This document shows positions 51,374 to 63,975 of a stretch of DNA of 64,000 nucleotides, piece after piece. The stretch is from positions 1,240,001 through 1,304,000 of the forward strand of contig JBANDB010000012.1 of assembly GCA_037576215.1 (NCBI GenBank). The letters are read 5' to 3'. How positions within the stretch are numbered: the stretch's first letter is position 1; each line of letters starts with the position of its first letter. The notes beneath the pieces were generated by a model. That model saw nothing but the letters and a program-made list of their open reading frames with translations. It was not told the origin of the DNA and did no database searches. Source of the DNA: Armillaria gallica (taxonomy: Eukaryota > Basidiomycota > Agaricomycetes > Agaricales > Physalacriaceae). The position numbers and the translations under genes were made by a program.

Positions 51374-52110
51374 TTATCCGCTGCGGCAAATATAGCGGCG
51401 CGATCGCCGGGAGACATTCCAAGGTTCTTGAAGAGATTTGCGGTAGACGGGTGCATTGGATGTGGATGAATGCAGTCCGCCTGCGCGCCTACTCTGCCTG
51501 CGGTTTTCTGAACGTGATCGCGTTCGACATCTCTCAACGGGGGTGATTTTAAGCACGAAGGAGTATAATCCTCGCCGCTCTTGATACCTCTGTCCTGTCT
51601 GTGAAGGCGTCCTTTTCGTCGAAGCAGATGAATCCGTAAATGATGTAAGGATGCGACTGCGCAGAACGAGAGAGCCGTTTAAGTTTAAGAAGTGATACAG
51701 GGGATGGACTTGAATTGTTAGGGAAACTTTGTGAAGGCAGTAGGGGTAAAAAAGAGGGATAATCAGAGCAACGACATAGGCCATTACGCGGGTAATGGAC
51801 ACAAGCCAAACCACAGTGACTCCGAGGGAGAGTATAGGAAGGCCAGAAAAGAAGAGCGCTGAGGACATATGAAGAAGTTCTGGGAGTAAATCGATAATCA
51901 CGGGCAACTACCACCTCTGAAGCCCAGCGTACCGCAGCGGATTCTGGCACTCTTGAGCGGAGAGCTATCAGAGACGACGGCAACGTAGTTGTACAGCGAT
52001 TGTTTGACTAGTGCAGCGATAAGGGTCGTGATGAAGCTCAACGCCAGGCTCGGAGACCATAGGCCGTTCGTCTCTATGTCAGAACTACTTATCGAGAAGA
52101 AGGCGGTAGG
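51374..52110 (-). pseudogene. DUF6535 membrane protein relic
   Basis: A stretch on the minus strand from about 52070 reads LWSPSLALSFITTLIAALVKQSLYNYV, then the arginine-rich linker, and after a shift of one base VIIDLLPELLHMSSALFFSGL followed by two further hydrophobic segments (VVWLVSITRVMAYVVALI). This order is that of the agaricomycete DUF6535 domain. The joint needs a frame change and contains an in-frame TAG where the family has Gln (W-Q-L-P), so the copy is dead. The N-terminal third is absent or unrecognisable. Confidence 0.6.
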
Positions 52111-53182
52111 TGAGGGTGGGATGATGAGTTGCGAACCGTTCGATGCAGTAGCGTAGAGGATTTAAAGAGAAGTAGCGCAGAGGCCTGGTTGTAATCCGCC
52201 TGCATGTTTTGCGATGTTAAAACGACACGGTACTGCATGAAAAGACCGAACTATAATATTGTCAGTTACCAAAGAAAGAAAGACCTAAGACGCACGAAAT
52301 GAGCAAGACATTCATTGTACCCTCCAACCACAAAATTTGCCCCTTTCGTCGAGGTATATGAGCATTTTCCAACAACTCCTGCCCGTGAGGGTCAAACAGG
52401 TAGTGCGCCTTGTAATCGCGTGGAGCAGCACCTGCAACTAGTTGAGTACATTATAGGATGAAATCAAAAGCAATGGACACACCGGATCATCCAAGATACA
52501 TCAGACCCCTCCCCGCCCCCAACAATGTCTCGCTTTGAAAGATTTTCTTATCAGCCCTTTAGCTTACACATCTAAATGAAGATGTGCCGCAGCTGCTGTT
52601 GCACTGAGCAGGGAGGTCACGTATCGTGTACGTCCATGGTTGCCCTGTAGGAACCACGGTTCAAACACAATATGCAGGGATACGAGAATCGCTTACCGCT
52701 TGTTGTCACGGCCACCTACCAAGAAGCACAAAAGAATTCATCTCGCGCAATTCCGCCAGTAGCTGAAGGGACAGGTGTTACATCGGAGAGGATGGTGGTG
52801 GTTCATGGAGAAAGAACCGCACGGCCACGTGATGCAATCACACCTGCTGATAAATTCATGAAACAGAAATCGCCTACGAATCACCAAAACAGCGCTTGTA
52901 CATTCTTGTCAAGCAAGATCTGTGCCGAGGCAGTTCGCCCATTTTGAATGTTTCGCCAAGCTGGATTTCCAAAAAGTTTCCTCAGACTCGCATACATTTC
53001 CTTACGTTTTGGCGGGGAGAATTCCGTTTCTGACCTGACAGAAACTGTGTATAAACTTTAACATAATTTCAGAATCCTATTGATATTACTATTACTAGCT
53101 AGTATCATACAAATATTTATCGTGGCGAAATATGAATAATATAAAATAAATAGTCATGGGGAACTCCGCTCCGAGCGCCCAT
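52111..53182. other. 1.1-kb stretch; nothing recognised
   Basis: A 91-codon plus-strand frame (52672-52947) is the longest and has no family signature. Confidence 0.35.
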
Positions 53183-54076
53183 TTACTCTAACCCGTCATT
53201 CACGTACACTTTCAATTCCTCGTCACTAATCGAGACGAATCTTTCCTTGGCCCACTCCTGTATAGCCTCAAAGTTCCGGCACGTATGCACTACATCATCC
53301 CGCCGTCTCACAGTCTGCGCTTGCTCGTTCCACTGCCACGAGATGGGAGTGATATCCGCCGCGCACATCAGCGCCTGGCGAACATGGCCCAAGCAATGCG
53401 CGACGTGCAGTTTCCTATGTGGATGGTCGACGCCTGGGTAGCGTTCCGGATGCAGTGACATTCGTACCATGTCCTATTTCGCTCTAGTCAGCTCACGTAA
53501 AGATCGATGGGTGGGAAGAGTGGCTTACCAGGCAGTGCAGCTGGTGGAACACATCCAGTCCGCTCAAATAATAGCCTTCTTCGTGAGGAATAGGGTACGT
53601 GCGATTGGCCATCTCCATCGCCTCTGACTTGGAGACTCGGCTGACAGTATCTGCACATATCATCAGACAGGGGTACAAAAACAACAATCAGGAAGATTTT
53701 ACATTGATACAATTCTGCCCAGGCTTGATCAACTTCATCTGTAGGCTCTTGTTCGTAAATGGGCATGTCCCAAGCAAAGCCGGGGTTGAATTTGACAGGA
53801 TGGTACGAGACGACATCTTGTACTGGCGCTAAAACATCTCGGTGAAAAAAGCATCAAGGATGGGTCAGAATTTCACATACAGTATAGCTTCCAGTCACTC
53901 TTGCACTCGAGGGGCTGGAAGTACCAGATGTACATAAATAGAGCATTAAAGATAGCCGATACCCCAAGGAGTATCAGAGGAGACCTCGCCACCACCGTCG
54001 TTGGCGAGGAAGAAGGAGAGGAAATTAATGTTGGGAGATACGAGTACTTCATTATTGTAATGATATTCTCATCCAT
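53183..54076 (-). CDS. UstYa-like (DUF3328) oxidase, membrane-anchored
   Basis: The product begins MDENIITIMKYSYLP (a Met eight codons later is possible), with one N-terminal transmembrane helix (SPLILLGVSAIFNALFMYIW). Introns join it to VSYHPVKFNPGFAWDMP, the KSEAMEMANRTYPIPHE region and the two family signatures: HQLHC within LDVFHQLHCL and HVAHC within KLHVAHCLGHVRQALMC. The usual end DDVVHTCRNFEAIQEWAKER is present. Family members catalyse oxidative cyclisation or other oxidations in fungal peptide and secondary-metabolite pathways (UstYa, cyclochlorotine enzymes). It shares strand with a P450 gene 2 kb away. No precursor peptide gene was found. Confidence 0.85.
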
Positions 54077-54199
54077 GTTGTCCACATTTATAATTCTTGA
54101 AGCGCTCAGGAACAGCGCCGGAAGCGATACAAGCATCGGTACTCATGCATCGCTTCTTCTCACATCTGTTTTACAGAATTCATCGGATGAGTGCTAGAT

Positions 54200-55380
54200 A
54201 CAAAAAATAGGTCTTCAGTCGTCTGGGCCTTGATCGCTGACGTCGACGAAACTCACATACGACGAGGCCAGTGATCCGTTCGTCTCCCTGACTCTCCCGC
54301 CTCAGGCGGCAAGTAAGATCGGTTCCCGGTGGTATCAATTATCATTTTCCACACACTTTGCGGCGCCGGCGCCCAAGATCTTTGGCAACAGTGGGGCATG
54401 AAGATGGAAAGAATGATTTTCTCCGCGGATCTAGACACTATTGTGTATGAACGGCCTTCGTGAATGGGATCTTTTGTGCGAAGAAGGCGGAAAGAGGAGC
54501 GCAGAGGAAATGTCGGCGGACAAAGGCGTGAGTCACCGTGGTCCGTGATGCGAACAAGGGATATCCGCAGACAGCCGCCAAGGTGGAAGGCAGCCATAGG
54601 AACAGGTAATTCGTTCGTCGTTGCCGAAGCAGACGCAAGCGCCATGGCATCCTCTGTTTGCGGCAATATCGTGACGGCGCTCACCAGCCGAAGGTAGACC
54701 CCTCACATTCTCCAGGTGATGATGTAGGACGTTTCGAGTTTGTGCCGCCAAAAATAGGATACGACCGGAATTACGATGATTCGTCCGAAGGAGAAGCTCA
54801 TGATACCGCAATCTACGTGCTGTGCGCAAGAGCGCCCCCCAGCGCTGCCCCGGAAGGTTGTTGCATATCTTTTGCGGATGAACATCGTCCGTGATCGGTA
54901 TTCGATGATCAATGAAGATCACCGGCTTAAGAGGACGGATCGCCTGTAATGAAACTGAGATCCTTGGTGGGGACGCGATGAGCACCGAACCTCAATCGAG
55001 GCTGCTGGTATCCATTAACAACCAAGGCAGTCCATAGTGACTTGGCCTTCGCCTCGCCATCGAATTTACTGGGCGCGCGGCGCTAATCCGGCCCCACAAT
55101 CGTTGGGTATTGCCACCAACGAGATGATCGTCCCAGCATTTGCCGGTATCGGACGGGTAAAGAGACGAGATAATTGACAATTTCGTAGCACCGAGACCGC
55201 GATACGTATGGAAACCAAGGTTGTTCCTGGAGATTGTTGAAAGCCACGAATGTTGTAAAATGTATCTGTCGGCAGAGCTAAGGGACATCGTTGTTATCAA
55301 GACTTCAGCGATGACAACGGCAACACTGTTTATTATACGATGGGTAGCCCGGCAGCTACGGTCCTAAGGATCAGTGAGTG
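54200..55380 (-). other. unresolved region between UstYa-like gene and P450
   Basis: Dense minus-strand frames (for example 54253-54684, 54533-54985, 54992-55300) and plausible donor/acceptor texts suggest a spliced gene or its remains. I could not find a frame with a recognisable domain, so I do not call a product. Confidence 0.2.
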
Positions 55381-56080
55381 TAAGATCGTACGATGCGCCC
55401 ACCACGCACCAACTCATCGTATTTAACAGCCTCCTTCAATTTTCCGCGGTATATTCTATCTCCTGTCGGCCGACTGAAACAAAATTCATCAGTGGAAAGT
55501 TTGGTAGAATCAGGTTCATCTCCAACCTTGATCGTGAAGCACAGAGCTGTAATTCGGACCCTACACTATTGAGCCCAGCATGCAATACTGGGATCTGTCA
55601 ATCACTTTGAGTAGTGGTGGTAAGACGCAAAGAGTACCGGAACGTGCCGGATTGCCACGTGGACGAACTGGCCCGGCAGGCAGGCTCGACGACCATTGAA
55701 TGTTATATCACAATTCGCATAATGACACTTAGTCTCTATGGCCCCTAGTGTCCACAGAAAATTAAATACCCGGGTAAATATGATGGAGGAGATTGGGGGG
55801 CTGTTCTCAACAATGGGCCCGTTGCTCTCAGCCCATTGCCAGCCGGGAGCACTGTTGCGAATCGCGATGACTAGGCAGGTTATAAAGAATGTTTTCTTGA
55901 TAGATGGATAGATAGGTCCCATAATCAGTATTACCATCAGATTTCATTAATCTAAGAGTGTTAAGCTGCCGCATCCATTGGCTACACTTGAGAAGTATTG
56001 ATTTAGCTAAGTGTACAACTTTCATCAATAATTCTTGTAAACATACGTCACAACCATCATTAGAGCCAGAGTTTCAACAG

Positions 56081-58458
56081 TCAGGCCTGCTTATTGAGAG
56101 GGGTAACAAGCAGCGGTATTTGCGGTCCTTCGTTCGCCTTCCCCGGAACGATGGGTATCAAAACAATACCCGCGGGGCCATGCTGCAACTCCGGTGCTCC
56201 CTTCGGAATGCTGAATTCAAAGTTACTGAGAAGTTCTGTAACCACCGATTGTAGCTCCATAACGCTGTTAAACAGTGAGGGCCAAATATATTGGTAAGTT
56301 CGTCGATGCTCACGCGAATCGCCACCTATTGATACAGCAATTATAGGTTAGGGTTGATCCATCGCTTCTGAGGCTTTTAATACTCACCCAAGACACCCGC
56401 GAATACCAGCGCCTGTTGTTAAAGTTGCGAGGCGATCAACGAAGGATCTCAAACGAAAACATGTTGTTCTTACTGAAAGTCATCCTATCAAGGGACGGAG
56501 TTAGCGGTCTAGTACTCATGCGACAGAGACAGGATCTCACAAATTCGCAAAGGCCCCAAGAGATTCCTTCTTTATTCCACGATCTTCAAGGAACCGGCGA
56601 GGGTTCCATTCTGCAGCATCATCACCCCAGACCGATGGAAGGCTAGCATGAACAAATCAAAAGGCTGCTTTGGATATAATCAGACTGGACTCGCCGATTA
56701 TAGGTATACACAGAGGCGAAAATAACTTGTCCCTTAGAAACAGGGATTTCTGAACACAATTGGCCATCCGAAGTGATGATAGGTTCAGCTAGCGGTAGGA
56801 CGTCGTCCTGAGACGCTTCACGAAAGAGGCCATACGCAAGAGGATGGTACCGGAGAACTTCCTGCGATTGGGTCAATCATCGTCAATTACAGCTCAAGAT
56901 ATTATAAAACAATGCCGCACTTTGATAACAGCGTTGAGCCAAGCCATTGCATCATAATCGCCCCAAGTAAGCGCCCCCGGAGCTTTGGATTTAGCTATGG
57001 CTATCTCCTCGCGTACCTTCGTTTGAACCTCAGGATGACGACTCAGCTCATAGAGAAGCCAGGCAATAGCGCCCGCAGTCGTGTCGTGACCTGCTACGAT
57101 GAATGTCCTATCCAACTTAATCAGCTAAATAAAGCAGACAAGGGTGGAAGAAGCCCACGCTAGCTGGGAGTCAATTTCTGGGTCGCTCATCTTCTTCTTC
57201 GCATCATTGGTGAGATGAGATATCGCTGGTTCATGATGATAAATGACTGTTATTAGTCTGACACATCCCACATACCGAGAACATTGACGATGTCCTTCTC
57301 AGATGGATTGGCATCATTGGCCACTTCGTCCAATTGTTTCTCGAAGATAGGCCGGGACACTTTCGAAGCAACGTCTTTAAACCGCTTCAGTCGTACAGCA
57401 GCTCTGCTAGGCAGCCGCTCGAGAAGTAAAAGAACCCATTCGGGAAGTAAACGCCAGAGTGCAGTGAATAGAAGCTCCCATTTCGTCGGCCACATCTGAG
57501 ATTCACCGCTATTAAAAATGAGTAAGCAAGACATATCTCAAATGAAGCGAGTTAAACCTACAAGACATTGTAAAGCGCCGCCATCAGCTCTGTTTGTCCA
57601 TCGTTAAGGGAATTGAATTTATATCTAAATGAGGCTGGTGATTCGGCTGTAAATGACTTTGAAGATCATGAGCGCTGGATGAACCCTTACTGATGCCTAT
57701 GATGTCTAGCGCGATCTTGCTTGTCCACTGAAGCACGTTGACCTCTTTGCCTTCCCCGACGTACTCGTTAGTCTTCTCTATAAGCTAGAGCGTTCAAATG
57801 AGCTGATGCCGTGGAAGCCAGTGTGCCACCGTACCTTCAGGGCAGATGCTTGAAAGACGTTCAGAAAGAGTCGCAGCTGGGATGCAGCAAAAGCAGGACC
57901 GAGAATCTTCCGCTGGCGTTGGTGGACGCTACCTAGAGCTTCAGTCAAACAAAGAAAATTGGCGACACAGAACCCGTTGGCATACCCTCAACAGCAGCTA
58001 CGCCTTGTCCCACGAATGCATCTATGATACGACGGGCATCCCTTGTCTTTGGGAATCGGTATCCAGACGAATGAAAAATGTACTGCAACGCCTTTGGGTC
58101 AGCGACGGACAAAATGTCTTGCTGTCATAGAAGTCAGAGCCATTGCAGAAAGATAGGCAAAAGTTCTGACCCCGAAGCACCCACCCGTGCGATATACGGC
58201 GCCGTACTGTTGATACCACTCCATCTCCAAGTCGCCTACATGTTGGCGACTACGAAGGAGGTATTCATGGCCTGATAAATATCATTCAGAATAAAACTTA
58301 GACGGCGGAGTAAATCTGAGCAAACCTAATAAGAATGAAGGACGTGGCGGTCCGCGGATCTTTCGAATCGCATATCTGCGCTTCCAGAGGCGTAGAGTGA
58401 CACCGACGAGCAAGTAGGCAATTGCCGGGATAACACAGTAATAGAGAGCGGGTTGCAT
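56081..58458 (-). CDS. cytochrome P450 monooxygenase
   Basis: This is a complete microsomal-type P450. The start is MQPALYYCVIPAIAYLL, a membrane anchor followed by basic residues and the proline hinge IRGPPRP. Then come WYQQYG...YRTGG (B region), the C-helix area, and LLPEWVLLLLERLPSRA. The I helix carries the oxygen-binding AGHDTT (within FIVAGHDTTAGAIAWLL). EVLRYHP is the ExxR motif. Splicing FS|AGIRGCLGWRFA gives the exact haem signature FxxGxRxCxG with the ligand Cys near 56393. The end is LIPIVPGKAN...TPLNKQA. At least ten short introns are present. Substrate unknown; family members in mushrooms oxidise lipids, aromatics or terpenoids. It may act with the neighbouring UstYa-like enzyme. 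Confidence 0.88.
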
Positions 58459-60757
58459 GTCGACGGACTTGAATAGAAGGTTGTTGAGAGGATACCATTG
58501 AAAGTGGCCTTTAATAAGTGGTCCTATTTGAGCGTATCGTGAAATTCTCAGGTTTGGCGAAGGATTTGATCAAGTGTAAGAACCTCTGGAAAACGGCCCC
58601 GTCGAGTAACAATACCTGTGTCAGGACACTCGAATCAGCCACAGGTTATTCCCATCTAGTAAATTGTACCCAATGGACTCACATGAAGATAGTCGATGTG
58701 TGATTTGAGCGATCGTAGGAACCTCCGAGTCTGCGAAACGGCCCCACAAAATAACGAAACATACGCCAAGGTATTGATACGGAGCTGCAGGAGGGTGCAT
58801 ATCTCATTCAACGTGTGAAGGCCATTTCTGCAAAGAGGAAAGACTCGGTGGGCTTCACTTCCCTGGGTTTGGGTCTCCAATTCATGAAACTAATCCCAAA
58901 TGGTCATTTGTACACGAGTCCACTAGAGAGTATGTCAGGTGAGCCGCGCGAATCAAACGGGGTACTCACTAGGGTTCATATAACGGCGCCCGTCGCAGTA
59001 TTCCGGAATCATTTAAAAAAATGATATCACTGTGTCCCCCGTAGCCCATCGCGCCACTGGGGGAATGAGATGCTCATTTGCTCCCGAGTCCAAAGTAGCT
59101 ATCCAGAGTTGATCCAGAAATAGCGTACTTGTCCAATAACGTAGATGTCCCGGATTTCGCACGAAACGGGTCGTATATCAACCTTGTCCGGCATTTGAAA
59201 GTGTCGCGGTACCCAGAAAAAGTGCTCGTTATTGAAAACGCGAAGGCTGGCGATTTATGGCTTTGTATACGGTGCTTATTCAACGAGTACTGTAAGTTTA
59301 ACAGATTAGAGCAAGTGACGACTAACGAAGACGAAAGTCGACGATACAGATCAATATTATGAAGCAAGGATCGATGAACACGGAACGGCCCCTGGTGAAT
59401 CGTCAACAGACCGAACTCTGAATATGATAGTATCTCCCTTATACCAATATCAGTATCGTTCTATATGCAGTAAAACCATCGTACTTCAGTTCTCGCATTG
59501 TTGAAGTTGACGAGCTTTGTTTCGCGGTACTCACCGAAACATTTTCCGATTGGAAAAACGAGGCCTCAAAATGTTGCGGCATTTCATCTGATCTTCTACA
59601 TATGGTAAAAACGAGTTCAGGAAAAAGCAAGCTGTAAGGTGGGATCATTACGTACTCTTATACAGCTGTGCATACAGCTTGACAGTTAGGGGCATTTTCG
59701 TGGATGATGAAAGATAGATAGATAACCGGAGAAGGTCCCAAAGGAAGTTAGGCTTCATCATAAACCGTGTTGTGGGGACTTCAAGCACACGAAATGACCT
59801 CCGAGATCGCCGAAATAGCCGTAAACCACCCACAAACGTGTCATTAAGTCCGTAAACCATGCATTATGACCAAGTCCCAGTCACCTTCTCTCGCACAAAA
59901 CGCATGCGAGGTAAGGAAAAGAGCTCGAAAAACGGAATGGAAAAGGCATTTCCCGCGGTCAGAACACAGGAAACCGCTTTGCATACGTAGAAAAGCAGCG
60001 ACTTTTGGCACGCAAAAGGAGCGCCAAACAGGACAAGTTTTTCATTGCTTTTTCTGTATCCCGTTTGTGTGGCACACAAAGGTAACGAAAAGTTACGACA
60101 TTTTTAGAATTCCCTTTTCCGTCCTGAAAAGGAACCGGCCCCATCAGTGACTCTTCATCACTATTTAGTAGATCAAGTTCACCCACCACTTGGGAGGAAC
60201 GAAGATTCTTCTGCCGCAGGGACATGCTTCACTAGAGCTAGCCCATCACTCAAGTTGATAGGCGGTGATATTTCACAAGCCGACATTCAGCAAGACCGTT
60301 GTCACCGATGTCACTGCCAACCACACTGTTTTGTATACCTATCGCCAAATACAGACGAATGAAATAAGCCTTCCATAGACCGGGTTGGAGGCTACCGATA
60401 TCTTGGAAACATCTGCATGACTGAAATCAGATGAACACTAATATTTCACGTAAATCAAGGGGATATGTACCATGTTCATGTACGCCAGAAGTTGCCCTCG
60501 GCCTGCAGCCGCTTGGAACAAAGGGTCACGTTGTCAGTTGGGAATTCCGTTGCCCATCTTCTATACCAGTTTTCTAAACTTTAAACTCTATTCCGGCAAA
60601 AATGCGCCGTCATATTTCTGCGGCCAACGCACGAATACTATGTGAGCACACCGAGAATTCTAACATACAACTTGAAGGAGCAAGCGATGGTCACCTCTTC
60701 AAACACTCCTGCGCTTGCCCACAAACAAAACGATTCTAAGGAAAGAGACAAGCAGGA
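58459..60757. other. 2.3-kb stretch; nothing recognised
   Basis: This holds the P450 promoter region and several frames under 110 codons (for example 59129-59362 + and 59074-59406 -, which overlap in opposite directions). No family signature. Confidence 0.35.
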
Positions 60758-60759
60758 AT

Positions 60760-62035
60760 GATATTTCTGTGTGCAGCCTTTGCTCGAACCGTCTACCGTA
60801 CTTCATCTCGCAAGCTCCGACCATGCCGCGACAAAAGCACCCTGATTGGGTTGCTGTATGGCGTTGACACTATGATTTCGTTAAGATCGAAAGGGGAATA
60901 TTTACAGCAGCAACGTTACCAAGACAGAGCTAATGAGTTCAGCTCCAAGCACTCAGTCGTATTCCTTACTAGGAGCCCTGGCTTGAGCATGAGCCAGGCC
61001 AAGGCCGTCTCTAGCATTCTCATCGACGGGATCTGATGACCGGCTGTGAAGGATGTGTACCAACGCTCGATTGTGGATACCACCCTTCAGGTATCGTCCC
61101 TACATGTCTTGAGACTCCCTCAGGTCTTCGAACTTCAGATATCGCACAGCGAAACAGCAATCTCGGGAAGTCAAAGTTGAACGAAATGGATCACATTTGC
61201 TGTAACGAAGCGTTCCCCGAAGCCGTACAAGGGGTATTAGAAACGTACCGAGCACCTATTTTGCCTGTACTGTCCTTGCATAAGACTATTAGGATTCCTC
61301 TATGTTGGACTATTCCTCCTCCGACCGAATGTACAGACAGCAAGGTGCTGGGAGTATGGAAACACTGTTGAGTCATTCAGCTACCCGAATGGAGTATTGT
61401 TCCCTTACATGAGGGCGATACACAAGGTCCGGTCTGGCTTGGCTTTGAAACAGCAGAGTCTATAAACAAATCCAGTCCAGTACTGAATGCTGGCCTTAGC
61501 TCGTTGATCCATGTGAACGGTTTTCAAGCTGTGCTCACCAGATCAGAGGATTCCCCAGCCACCTACAGAAATGCTATAACACATATCTCTCTCCTGAGAC
61601 CGCAGGTCCAATGGACTCCGTGCTGATACTCGTAAATCCGTCATCACCGATACACCTCGAGTTCGACCGTAATAGTCTTGGTGGTGAGTCTACTCGCATG
61701 TTCCAAGTACAAGCTGATAGCCATCCCGGATCAGTTATATGTAAAGAGCAACCTCGAAGCGCCAGTTGCCTATGCTCAGCCCACAACGAGAACCAGTCCT
61801 CTAGTCCTCGTAGTCGAATCGGAGGCGATGAGCTTTATCGACCAGATAATTGCGTCGTTTATTGTCAGAGAAAAGGAATTGCGTGCAGAAGAGAGTAAGG
61901 CGAACCGCTCTGCTGGAATGCTAGTGGCGAAGAATCCAACAGTGGGAGGGTGGCTGGTGGAAGTGTACCGTCCGCGTTACATAAGCAATTAAACCGTGCT
62001 GTCATCTGTGACACTGAGCTGTGACATACGCGCCC
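60760..62035. repeat. tandem duplication unit A (damaged DUF6593 copy)
   Basis: It matches 62385-63975 in the same orientation. Shared texts include CTGATTGG(G/A)TTGCTGTA, GGGAAGTCAAAGT, ACGGTTTTCAAGCTGT and the closing TGACATACGCG. Divergence is substantial, so the duplication is older than that of OYE c and d. Confidence 0.75.
61611..61992 (+). pseudogene. DUF6593 protein, internally deleted copy
   Basis: It starts MDSVLILVNPSSPIHLEFDRNS like the intact copy at 63227 but jumps, inside that codon run, to the last third (KYKLIAIPDQLYV...ESEAMSFIDQIIASF). About 345 bases corresponding to 63296-63641 are missing and the remaining parts lie in different frames. The core beta-sheet of the domain is lost. 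Confidence 0.75.
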
Positions 62036-62384
62036 ACGTGCAAGTCGCGTGCGCCGCCATACCACATTTTTAATTGCCCTAAAATCTTCAAAGATCAGTT
62101 CCTTGTACATTTTACATATACTTGCTTTCTTAACTTTGAATCCTTCGGGAGGTAGCTGCCTGTAAGACTACTTGTGCCTCACGATGCAGACTCAGAATCG
62201 CTTGTGTTGAGCCCGATGTATCCTAGCAGTGAGTCATGTCATGCTACGGTACTATTAGCTGATTAGAGCTGTTATGTTTCAACAATGGTGATATCATGCA
62301 CCATTACGCCCTCTCCGATCCTCCCGCGAACGCCACAAACCCACACAGGCTATGACCGTGATGGGGAGGGATCCTGTAGATTTT

Positions 62385-63975
62385 AACACTTTTATTTTTC
62401 CGTGCGTAGCGCTGCTGCATTTCGCGAACTTTGGCCAAGTCTCAACAAAAGTAGCCTGATTGGATTGCTGTACACGCTTCCGTTAAGATCGAATGAGGAA
62501 TGTTGTGACTACAGGGAAACCTTTCTGCAGCAACCGCGCTAAGAGGCAAAGCTAACGACATCAGCCCCCAATATTGGTGGGTCTGTGTAACGAGTGCATC
62601 AGTCTGAAAATAGCCGGTCATGAAGGTTGTATATTAGCGCTTAATTGCGGGTACAACCTATCAGGCATCCCTTCGCGTCTCAGGACACTCTCTGATCTTC
62701 GAAACTTCGGATACCGCACAGTAAAACAGCAAGTTCGGGAAGTCAAAGTGCAATGGAACTGATTATATAGCAGAGCATTATGCGCGAAGCCGCACAAGAG
62801 GCATCAGAAACTCGCCGAACACCAAATACGCCCGTGCTGCCGTTGCATAGGACTACTGGGTTTCCTTTGATTATGTTGATCCGGCGCCTACAGTCCAGCC
62901 CCGACCGCCTATGTGGTGCCGCAAGTATCGGAATGCCTTTAGTACATTCAGCTACCTGAAAAACGTACTGTTCTCTTACACGAGGACCCGGCCCGACTTG
63001 GCCGCAGCACAGCTCACGGACAAGATCGGGTGTCCTGTGCTGAAGGCTTATACACAGGCACGAGTCTCCCACGAACATCTATACAATGACTTGCCAGGCT
63101 AGTGGAGGCTGGCCTTAGCTTTGTAATCATGTGAACGGTTTTCAAGCTGTACTCACCGGATCCAGAGCTTCCCCTGGCGCTTATAAAAGTGTTATAACAG
63201 ATATCTCCTCTGAAACTGCAGGTCCAATGGATTCTGTACTGACACTCGTAAATCCGTCACCTCCGATACACCTTGAGTTCGACCGTAATAGTGTCGTCAA
63301 CGCGATACTACGGAAGAACTCACAGCCTGCATACACCATTCGGACGAAGCAGAAGACAAGATCTGCACGGACAGACATCGTAGATGTCGGAACACAAGAA
63401 GTTATCGCGTCCATCGAGATAAAGGATATTTTCCCGGACGTGGTGACGATAGCTAGCGTGAACGGAGGAAACAACGTCAAGATCAGTAAATGGATGAAGG
63501 AAGAGCAATTACCGGATAAAACGTCAGTATTTCCTAAACTCAACCACAATTATGCCTTAATCTGCGATACAGACGGGTCAGAGTCATCGAGACAGCATAC
63601 GGGCGATACCTATGGAAGCTCCACGTCGTCCATCGCTTAGCGGTGAGTCTGCTCGCCCGTTACAAGTACAGGCTGATACTAATCTCTGATCAGCTGTATG
63701 CAGAAGGCAACCTCGAAACACCCATTGCCTATCTTCAGCCCGTTACGAGAACCAATCCCTTAGTTCTCGTAGTCGAATCGGAGGCGATAGTCTTCATCGA
63801 CCAGATAATTGCGTCGTTCATTATCCGAGAGAAGGAACTGCGGGCCACGGAGAAAAGTTCAGCACTTGCCGCTGGAATGCTCATGGCAGACGCTAGTCCA
63901 ATGATGACAAGCGCGGGTTATGCTTATGCAACCTAGGTCGTGAGGACCTACCTGTGACATACGCGGCCACGTGGG
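62385..63975. repeat. tandem duplication unit B (intact DUF6593 copy)
   Basis: It is the counterpart of unit A and reaches almost to the window edge. It is longer because unit A lost part of its DUF6593 gene. Confidence 0.75.
63227..63936 (+). CDS. DUF6593-domain protein (agaricomycete family)
   Basis: Exons 63227-63522 and 63573-63936 join in phase through a 50-base intron (AAAAC|GTCAGT...TACAG|ACGG), giving 219 residues. The domain reads LVNPSPPIHLEF, PAYTIRTKQKTR, VIASIEIKD, then across the intron VIETAYGRYLWKLH, LETPIAYLQPVTR and ESEAIVFIDQIIASFIIREK. These match the beta-rich DUF6593 family abundant in mushroom genomes; function unknown. An in-frame start 32 codons upstream (63131) exists, but the Met at 63227 matches the family start and the damaged copy. 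Confidence 0.8.
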
